This document shows positions 1-5,175 of a stretch of 6,569 nt of DNA, one piece after another. How positions within the stretch are numbered: position 1 is the first letter of the stretch; every line of letters starts with the position of its first letter. The DNA is from Planctomycetota bacterium (lineage in GTDB: Bacteria; Planctomycetota; Phycisphaerae; Sedimentisphaerales; Anaerobacaceae): assembly GCA_023135255.1 (NCBI GenBank), contig JAGLTN010000472.1, positions 1-6,569 on the forward strand, in the 5' to 3' direction. The notes beneath the pieces were generated by a model. It saw only the letters and a program-made list of their open reading frames with translations, was not told the origin of the DNA and searched no databases. Position numbers and translations under genes: made by a program.

Positions 1-1294
1 GAGTTTTTAAGACTCTTGTCACAGATAAAATACCATTGGGCTTTAGCTTATCTATCGCCTGAGAAATGGCTTCGATAGTATAAAGATTACTTTCATTTAA
101 AGCATAAATGCCCGTAGCTGAAACAGCAAAAGAATCGAGCAGTGAAATATTAATGATATCAAAAGCACTACAAGACTGCAAAAAGCTCCGCCCATCTGCA
201 ATAACAATTTTCACTTTATCATTTTCGTATATTCGGCCCGCAAAATCATTGAACTTATTTGCGACCATATCTATTATCTGCGGATTGATCTCGACAGCGA
301 TTATTTTATCAGCTTTCAGCATCAGCGCCTGTGCAGCATCACTGCCTCCGCCTGCACCTATGATACAAACCTCCGGCGATTCGATTAAATGGTAACTCAA
401 AGCTGAACTCATATAGTCATAGCAAATCAGGTCATTGACATCTTCAAAATGATTTACCGCTGATATACTGTCACCATCATTGATTATCAGCATTTGTTTT
501 GGCAACTCTCCTTTAAATGCAAAACTAAGCCCGGGAAAATGTCGAATAGCATCTGCTTTTATACAATTTAACTGCCCTAACGGACTTTGCGCAGAACCAG
601 AGTTCCGGGCTCCGGGCAGATTGTTGTAATAAACCAACGATTTATTTTCCGAGATATTAATTTCAAGCTTTAAAGGCCCAAACCGACTGAAAAGCAATAT
701 GACAGCGGTTGCTGCAAAAACAGTAATTGTCCTGGGTAATGATGAAAGCTTAACAGAAAAGCAAATCGCCGAAGCAAAACAAATACTGCTAACCACCAAA
801 ACCAACTGCACCGGTGAAAATAAATACATCAGCACAACAGCACCAACAGAGCCTAACGCTGAACCTGTCATATTATAAAAATACATATAATGAGCTTTCT
901 TGCTGTAACGCTCAAAAGCCATCGCAACAATACTGCCCGCAAATAAAAACGGAACTGAAAACAATAAATAATAAATTGCCAGATATAAAATCTGCGTCCT
1001 GTCCCATATAAGTTGGATTTGCTGCAAAGGTACTTTCTGACTCAGGTAAAAAACCATCGGCACCGCTGCCCCCATGCAAATCGCAGCAAGCCACTGTGTT
1101 TTATAATAATGCTTTTTGACAGATGAAAAAATAGTCGCCGCCGTCGCACCAAAGCCAAAACCAAGCAAAGCGGTACTTATAACAAAATAAGAAAAATGAT
1201 GCCATTGCCCTATTGCTAATGCCCGAACTAACACAAGCTGAAATCCAAGTGCTGCTGCTGATATCAGAAAAATTGCGAAAGCGGAAGATATCAT
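1..1294 (-). CDS. Membrane protein with C-terminal spermidine-synthase-like domain (partial, 3' end missing)
   Basis: The reverse strand is open from an ATG at 1294 to the left edge, giving 431 codons with no stop. Residues 1-205 are hydrophobic, with about six or seven likely membrane spans (roughly 5-25, 35-57, 67-85, 102-127, 143-180, 187-203). A soluble domain follows. It carries a Rossmann SAM-type glycine loop, GAGGGSD (313-319), an acidic strand end VEINP (334-338) and ADGRSFL (366-372), then ISLLDSF and YALNESNLYTIEA near 383-409, ending LKPNGILSVTR. These match the family annotated as fused membrane/spermidine synthase-like proteins. The aminopropyltransferase motif expected after the fourth strand (D-x-x-D-P type) is not evident, so true polyamine synthesis is doubtful and the substrate is unknown. 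The start is supported by AAGG (1301-1304) six bases upstream and by an ATGA overlap with the upstream methyltransferase gene. The C-terminus lies outside the window. Confidence 0.85.
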   Translation of the reverse strand, partial: MISSAFAIFLISAAALGFQLVLVRALAIGQWHHFSYFVISTALLGFGFGATAATIFSSVKKHYYKTQWLAAICMGAAVPMVFYLSQKVPLQQIQLIWDRTQILYLAIYYLLFSVPFLFAGSIVAMAFERYSKKAHYMYFYNMTGSALGSVGAVVLMYLFSPVQLVLVVSSICFASAICFSVKLSSLPRTITVFAATAVILLFSRFGPLKLEINISENKSLVYYNNLPGARNSGSAQSPLGQLNCIKADAIRHFPGLSFAFKGELPKQMLIINDGDSISAVNHFEDVNDLICYDYMSSALSYHLIESPEVCIIGAGGGSDAAQALMLKADKIIAVEINPQIIDMVANKFNDFAGRIYENDKVKIVIADGRSFLQSCSAFDIINISLLDSFAVSATGIYALNESNLYTIEAISQAIDKLKPNGILSVTRVLKT

Positions 1295-2133
1295 TTCGTG
1301 CCTTGTCTTTTATCTTTGATTATTTGTCCAAGCATAGGAACAAAACGAACCGGCAAAAGACTTTCGCTCATGATTTTACCGGTTTTATCCTTAGTGATCC
1401 GCACAAGCGTCTGGTTGCCGTATGGACTGCCCAAAGGCAAAATAAGTATTCCACCTGGCTTGAGTTGTTCGATAAGCAAAGGCGGCACGAAACCCGCAGC
1501 CGCTGTAATAATTATAACATCGAAAGGTGCCTTTTCTTTCCAACCAAAATAACCGTCACCATGACGTACCGTGACATTTTCATAACCCAGCTTGCCCAAA
1601 CGCGTCTTTGCTTTTTCTGCCAATTGTTCGATAAGCTCTATACTGTAAACTTCTTTCGCAATTTCGCCGCAGATCGCAGCCTGATATCCGGAACCCGTAC
1701 CGATCTCAAGCACTTTTGAATTCGCATCAAGCTTAATAGCCTCCGTCATGTACGCAACGATAAAAGGCTGACTGATGGTTTGCCCATAGCCGATGGGGAT
1801 AGGTCTATCATAATACGCCCTCTTGGAATCGCCGGGTCTAACTAAAAAATGCCTTGGAACAACCCTCATAGCATTTAACACATTGGGATCTGTTATCCCC
1901 CGGGCTATTATTTGTTTTTTAACCATCTTTCTGCGATCATTGACTCGCTGTCCGAAAGTAATATGATCATGTTTAGGGGAAGCTGTTTTTGCATTTGAAT
2001 CTTCTTGATTCGCAAGAACATCACTTGAGCTTTTCGAACCAAAAGCAGCTAAGCTTATGAGAAAGAAAAAAAATATTATTGATTTCGTCAGCCGCTTTTT
2101 TTGTAATTTTGAAACTAAAGCAAAATCAGACAT
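1291..2133 (-). CDS. pcm: Protein-L-isoaspartate O-methyltransferase, apparently exported or membrane-anchored
   Basis: A 280-residue protein whose residues from about 57 to 275 match the PCMT family. This enzyme uses S-adenosylmethionine to methylate isoaspartyl residues in damaged proteins, starting their repair. Visible family motifs are PIPIGYGQTISQP (111-123), the SAM loop LEIGTGSGYQAA (142-153), the acidic strand end YSIE (163-166), HGDGYFGW (191-198) and LKPGGILILPLG (224-235). The usual enzyme is about 210-220 residues and cytoplasmic; this one has about 55 extra N-terminal residues. They comprise a basic start (KLQKKRLTK), a hydrophobic run at 19-31 rich in Phe, and a polar linker, which looks like a signal peptide or anchor. 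No lipobox cysteine is present. The ATG at 2133 is well supported by AGGAG (2140-2144) with a six-base spacer. Its TGA overlaps the ATG of the membrane protein gene downstream, so the two are probably translated together. Family assignment is firm; export is inference. Confidence 0.93.
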   Translation of the reverse strand: MSDFALVSKLQKKRLTKSIIFFFFLISLAAFGSKSSSDVLANQEDSNAKTASPKHDHITFGQRVNDRRKMVKKQIIARGITDPNVLNAMRVVPRHFLVRPGDSKRAYYDRPIPIGYGQTISQPFIVAYMTEAIKLDANSKVLEIGTGSGYQAAICGEIAKEVYSIELIEQLAEKAKTRLGKLGYENVTVRHGDGYFGWKEKAPFDVIIITAAAGFVPPLLIEQLKPGGILILPLGSPYGNQTLVRITKDKTGKIMSESLLPVRFVPMLGQIIKDKRQGTK

Positions 2134-2139
2134 GTTAAA

Positions 2140-2146
2140 CTCCTTA
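2140..2146 (-). promoter_or_regulatory. Strong ribosome binding site of pcm
   Basis: Read on the minus strand this is TAAGGAG, followed by a six-base spacer and the ATG at 2133. It is the best Shine-Dalgarno match on this strand. It fixes the pcm start so that the hydrophobic N-terminal extension belongs to the protein. Confidence 0.75.
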
Positions 2147-2170
2147 AAAATTTACATACCTAACAGTATT

Positions 2171-2183
2171 TATAACGGTTATA
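2171..2183. promoter_or_regulatory. 13-base perfect palindrome upstream of pcm, possible operator
   Basis: TATAAC-G-GTTATA is an inverted repeat with six-base arms around one central base. It lies about 40 bases upstream of the pcm ATG and overlaps a minus-strand TATAAA (2169-2174) that could serve as a -10 element. A dimeric repressor site here would be well placed to control the pcm operon. The AT-rich arms could also arise by chance, and no regulator gene is in view. Confidence 0.3.
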
Positions 2184-2196
2184 TTGTAACAGCAAC

Positions 2197-2328
2197 TCAG
2201 CTTTAAGCCTTTCCTCAAGGTAATAACCATTAACTACATCATTCTAAATCCAATCCGCACATTAGCAAGAGCTTTTTCCAATGAGAAAAGCAATAATATT
2301 GAACTGCAATTTCAGCTTTATACCTTTC
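2197..2328 (+). repeat. Imperfect 17-base direct repeat (2197-2213 and 2312-2328)
   Basis: TCAGCTTTAAGCCTTTC at 2197-2213 and TCAGCTTTATACCTTTC at 2312-2328 agree at 15 of 17 positions. With a small gap, the similarity continues into AGGTAAtAA versus GGGTAAgAA. A third, similar word, TCAGCTTTAAACCTATC, occurs at 3382-3398 inside the PLD-like coding sequence. The two intergenic copies are 115 bases apart. They may be a binding site or a remnant of local duplication. The coding copy may be coincidence. Confidence 0.4.
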
Positions 2329-2329
2329 A

Positions 2330-2397
2330 GGGTAAGAAATTTCCGCGAGGAAAGTTATAATCCCGATGTATCGGAATACCCGCGGATAAACGGGGGA
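2330..2397 (+). promoter_or_regulatory. Candidate structured leader RNA: three-way junction with alternative RBS-masking hairpin
   Basis: Several complementary segments nest together. GGGTA (2330-2334) can pair with TACCC (2377-2381), enclosing two hairpins. The first is TTTCC-GCGA-GGAAA (2340-2353, a GNRA-type tetraloop) and the second is CCGA-TGTA-TCGG (2363-2374). The CCCG at 2379-2382 can instead pair with CGGG at 2391-2394, which overlaps GGGGGA (2392-2397), a possible ribosome binding site for a GTG at 2407. The outer stem and the masking hairpin share bases 2379-2381, so they exclude each other, as in a translational switch. The stems are short (4-5 pairs) and I recognise no known riboswitch family. 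If translation really starts at 2281, this would be coding sequence. Confidence 0.3.
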
Positions 2398-2466
2398 AAT
2401 TCAGTTGTGAGTAGTATAAAAAGATTTTTTATTGTTCTAAAGGCCTTTTTGTGCAACTATATAATC

Positions 2467-4029
2467 ATGATTAGAAAGCTTGTATTTTTAATAATTGCTA
2501 TCCTGACTTATGTATCTGGTCTCTCAACAGCAATTGCTGTTGAAGCCACACCACCGACCAGGCTTTCTGTCAGCTCGCCCTGGTACAGTGTTTGTGAAAA
2601 TGACCTGGAACTATTTTCCTCTTATAGCTGGTTTGACATAGCCAGACAAAAACGATCATACGAACTAACTATCGGCGACAAAGTCCTGGAGATGATACGA
2701 AATGCAAAAAAGTTTGTCATAGCCAGCGTCTTTCTTTTCGATTGCTTTTATTCTGAAACCAAAATAGAAAGAGACATTGTCGCTGAGCTTACCGAGGCAA
2801 TGATATTGCAAAAGAAAAAATACCCCGATATGACAGCTGTGCTCATACTTGACCCAATCAACAAAGGCTACAGCAACAGGGTTAGTCCCGCGGTGAAAAA
2901 ACTTACTGAAAACGGAGTTGATGTTTTTTATTCTGACCTCTTACCAACCAAAAGTGCTACAAAAATCGGCATAGCAGAATTCATGCGCGAGTCTTTTCGC
3001 TTAATTAATGAAAAAACCTTTCGAATACCCGGCAGAGTATTATCAATTTTTAATAGAATAAAGCTGCCAATCGACAATTCCATCGACAGCAAAGGAATAT
3101 CTATCGAAATGATCTGGATGGCAAGTGCATTGAAAGCCAACCACCGCAAAATAATTGTAACCGATACCCCGGACAATCGATATGAAACGCTTATATCCAC
3201 CGGCAATCCCCACAATGCCAGTATACCATCGACCAATTTTGCAGTTTCGGTAAAAGGTGATATAGGCAAATATATCTATATGGTATTACGAAAAGATGCT
3301 CTCCATAGTGCTTCACTTAATGATGTCATCTGGTCCGACAAGTCGAAACGTTACACTAAAAGTTTTTTCAAAGATAAATTTTCAGCTTTAAACCTATCCC
3401 ATGTAGCTGACACAAATATAAACAAACCAGTGGCAGTATCTTTCATAACTGAGGGTAAAATCAAAGACACCATAATCGAAACACTTCGCTGTGCCAGGGC
3501 CAATGACCAGGTAAGAATACAGATGTTTTATCTTTCCGAACCGGAAATTGTTGAAGAAATAATAAAAACTGCTCGTCGCGTAAATAATCCCATAAAAATA
3601 ATCCTCGATCCGAATAAAGATGCCTTTAACCGAATAAAGGACGGCACACCCAACAGGCAGGTAGCTGCATACCTGATGCAAAAGAAAAAAGAGCTTGACC
3701 TGGAACTTGAGATTCGCTGGTACGATACCCATGGCGAACAAAATCATGCAAAAATAATAAGCATTACTAACGCAAGAGAAAACAAATATCAGTTTCTTAC
3801 AGGTTCCTGCAATTGGACAGGCAAAAACCTTAACGATATAAATATGGAATCGGATATTTTTGTCAAAGGATCAAAAAAACTTGTCACCCAATTTAATAAT
3901 CTTTTTGACAGGTTTTGGACCAATTCTGACGGCATGATCTATACCATCCAATACGAGGGCAAATACCAAAAACATGCTGGAATGAAAAAATGGCGCAACG
4001 GCGAAAAATGGGGCTATGTATCATGGTAG
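2467..4029 (+). CDS. Secreted or envelope phospholipase-D-superfamily protein (two HKD motifs, second imperfect)
   Basis: With the ATG at 2467 the protein has 520 residues and opens with a typical signal peptide: MIRK, a hydrophobic core to about residue 18, and an AIA cleavage site at 22-24. The first PLD half has HKD motif NHRKIIVTD (H226, K228, D233) followed by G246-N-P-H-N. The second half has NHAKIISIT (H427, K429, with Thr434 where Asp is usual), then TGSCNWTGKNL (445-455), the family's GSxN element. Two-HKD proteins form one active site through a phospho-histidine intermediate; members include cardiolipin synthases, phospholipases, nucleases and toxins. The substrate here cannot be told from sequence. 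Start choice is uncertain. The frame is open back to an ATG at 2281 (582 residues), and a GTG at 2407 (540 residues) has GGGGGA nine bases upstream. The 2467 ATG has no clear Shine-Dalgarno site but gives the best signal peptide. The gene stands alone between the divergent pcm operon and a promoter-like gap. Confidence 0.85.
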   Translation: MIRKLVFLIIAILTYVSGLSTAIAVEATPPTRLSVSSPWYSVCENDLELFSSYSWFDIARQKRSYELTIGDKVLEMIRNAKKFVIASVFLFDCFYSETKIERDIVAELTEAMILQKKKYPDMTAVLILDPINKGYSNRVSPAVKKLTENGVDVFYSDLLPTKSATKIGIAEFMRESFRLINEKTFRIPGRVLSIFNRIKLPIDNSIDSKGISIEMIWMASALKANHRKIIVTDTPDNRYETLISTGNPHNASIPSTNFAVSVKGDIGKYIYMVLRKDALHSASLNDVIWSDKSKRYTKSFFKDKFSALNLSHVADTNINKPVAVSFITEGKIKDTIIETLRCARANDQVRIQMFYLSEPEIVEEIIKTARRVNNPIKIILDPNKDAFNRIKDGTPNRQVAAYLMQKKKELDLELEIRWYDTHGEQNHAKIISITNARENKYQFLTGSCNWTGKNLNDINMESDIFVKGSKKLVTQFNNLFDRFWTNSDGMIYTIQYEGKYQKHAGMKKWRNGEKWGYVSW

Positions 4030-4112
4030 TAAATTGTTAGTATTTTTTTAAATTTAGATAAAATATTTTTGCGCATTCTTACCTCGAAACGGGGTATTGC
4101 CCTGCTATATGC

Positions 4113-4140
4113 TTGACAATGCTATTGTTATACTTTAAAT
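4113..4140 (+). promoter_or_regulatory. Probable promoter of the HAD-GH38 operon
   Basis: A perfect TTGACA lies at 4113-4118, with TTAAAT at 4135-4140 after a 16-base spacer. Alternatively, TGTTATACT (4126-4134) fits an extended -10 element on its own. Either places transcription start near 4141-4147, about 45 bases before the ATG at 4189. ACAAT (4116-4120) and ATTGT (4124-4128) form an inverted repeat across the -35/spacer region, which could be a small operator. No factor-independent terminator for the preceding gene is visible in 4030-4112, only A/T-rich sequence. Confidence 0.45.
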
Positions 4141-4174
4141 TGCCTGTTTTAACTTACGTATCAGGCTGAATCTT

Positions 4175-4180
4175 AGGAGA
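4175..4180 (+). promoter_or_regulatory. Ribosome binding site deciding the HAD start
   Basis: AGGAGA ends eight bases before the ATG at 4189, an ideal distance. It is only two bases from the in-frame TTG at 4183, which is therefore unlikely to be the start. Confidence 0.75.
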
Positions 4181-4188
4181 CTTTGTTT

Positions 4189-5163
4189 ATGGATCTAACT
4201 ATTCTTGGCCCAGCTGCAAAAGAATCGGATTTCATCGCACTTGAAAAGTGCAGCGATGGTCAATTTGTCGTTGGCAGAGACGGCGTACAAAAAATATTAT
4301 CTACCAGCGACAAAAAAGTTGAATTCATCTTCTTCGCCGACCACGTGATCGCTTTTGTCAATTCTGCTATGGGCTATCCAGCTTATTACCCGGTAAATCC
4401 GGTAAAAATGGAAAAGCCAATCAAAGCAGTATTAATGGACCTCGACGGCACATCTGTTCGCAGCGAAGAATTCTGGGTCTGGATAATTCAGCAATCAGTA
4501 GCTTCCCTGCTTGGTAACCCCAAATTCGAGCTTGAAGAAGCCGACATGCCTTACGTTTCAGGTCACAGCGTTTCCGAACATCTTGAATACTGCGTTCGCA
4601 AATATTGTCCCGATAAAACAGTCGAAAAGGCACGCACATATTATTTTGAACACACCCACAGAGAAATGCAGGCGATCATGGACGGCCATGGACGACCAAA
4701 CGCGTTCACTCCATCGCCGGGAATAAAAGAATTTCTGCTTGAGCTAAAAGATATGGGAGTAAAAATAGGTTTGGTAACTTCAGGCCTGTACGAAAAAGCC
4801 TGGCCTGAAATTCTCGACGCTTTTAAAACGCTAAATATGGGTGATCCTAAAGATTTTTATGACGCCATAATCACAGCAGGATTCCCGCTTAGAAAGGGCG
4901 AAGCAGGAACACTCGGCGAATTATCACCAAAGCCACACCCCTGGCTTTACTCGGAAGTCTCACGGGTTGGATTGGGTATTTCATCTGAAGATTGTCACCA
5001 TGTAATAGGCATCGAAGACAGCGGCGCGGGCGTTTGCTCGATCAAACTGGCGGGCTTTTCAACCATAGGCATAGCTGACGGCAATATTATATCAAGCGGT
5101 ACGAAGTGTCTATGCGACCATTACTGTAATAATTTTGAAGAAATTTTAAAAATCATAAAGTAG
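4189..5163 (+). CDS. HAD-superfamily phosphatase / beta-phosphoglucomutase-like hydrolase with N-terminal extension
   Basis: The 324-residue product has all four HAD motifs. Motif I is MDLDGT with nucleophile D84 and acid/base D86, motif II is LVTSG (T197/S198), motif III is Lys248 in SPKPHP, and motif IV is GIEDSGAG with E276 and D277. A helical cap lies between motifs I and II (about 92-175), as in the subfamily I phosphatases that include beta-phosphoglucomutase and sugar-phosphate phosphatases. A likely role is dephosphorylation or isomerisation of a phosphosugar in the cytoplasm; the exact substrate cannot be read. Residues 1-73, before MEKPIKAVLMDLDGT, are extra for this family and I do not recognise them. 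An internal ATG at residue 74 lacks a ribosome site, so the extension is probably real. The start at 4189 is set by AGGAGA at 4175-4180. Twelve bases separate its TAG from the GH38 gene, pointing to a shared operon. Confidence 0.88.
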   Translation: MDLTILGPAAKESDFIALEKCSDGQFVVGRDGVQKILSTSDKKVEFIFFADHVIAFVNSAMGYPAYYPVNPVKMEKPIKAVLMDLDGTSVRSEEFWVWIIQQSVASLLGNPKFELEEADMPYVSGHSVSEHLEYCVRKYCPDKTVEKARTYYFEHTHREMQAIMDGHGRPNAFTPSPGIKEFLLELKDMGVKIGLVTSGLYEKAWPEILDAFKTLNMGDPKDFYDAIITAGFPLRKGEAGTLGELSPKPHPWLYSEVSRVGLGISSEDCHHVIGIEDSGAGVCSIKLAGFSTIGIADGNIISSGTKCLCDHYCNNFEEILKIIK

Positions 5164-5166
5164 GGA
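5162..5166 (+). promoter_or_regulatory. Ribosome binding site of the GH38 gene, overlapping the HAD stop codon
   Basis: AGGGA begins within the TAG stop of the HAD gene (5161-5163) and lies nine bases before the ATG at 5176. The arrangement favours coupled translation of the two genes. Confidence 0.6.
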
Positions 5167-5175
5167 TTGTTAATT

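Larger units (their letters stand above)
2134..2466. other. Divergent intergenic region between pcm and the PLD-like gene
   Basis: About 330 bases separate the pcm start from the most likely start of the PLD-like gene. The plus-strand frame is open from an ATG at 2281, but residues encoded by 2281-2406 show no family resemblance and precede a clear signal peptide, so I treat this stretch as mainly non-coding. It must hold the promoters of both transcription units. I could not identify a convincing -35/-10 pair for either. A plus-strand TATAAT lies at 2356-2361 without a good -35, and a minus-strand TATAAA lies at 2169-2174 with only a poor -35. The region also contains a palindrome, an imperfect direct repeat and a cluster of potential RNA hairpins, listed separately. 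Confidence 0.6.

Noticed and set aside
108..395. Plus-strand open frame of 95 codons
   Set aside because: It is antisense to the SAM-fold domain of the leftward membrane protein, whose motifs are clear on the other strand.
912..1094. Minus-strand 60-codon open frame in another frame
   Set aside because: It lies within the membrane-span region of the leftward gene in a shifted frame and shows only low-complexity shadow sequence.
1213..1719. Plus-strand open frame of 168 codons
   Set aside because: It lies antisense to the well-supported pcm gene and the start of its neighbour, and its translation shows no family features.
2330..2397. Cyclic-di-GMP-I (GEMM) riboswitch
   Set aside because: The topology with a GNRA-capped hairpin is reminiscent, but the conserved GCAAA and GGACGCAAAGCC-type bases of that family are missing.
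2928..3747. Two minus-strand open frames (2928-3269 and 3394-3747)
   Set aside because: Both are antisense to the PLD-like gene, which has both HKD motifs in its frame.
4030..4112. Rho-independent terminator after the PLD-like gene
   Set aside because: There are T runs, but no GC-rich hairpin directly before them. The GGGG/CCC pairing near 4091-4103 is too short and is not followed by a T run.
4183..4188. TTG start two codons upstream of the HAD gene
   Set aside because: The ribosome binding site is only two bases from it, while the ATG at 4189 has ideal spacing.
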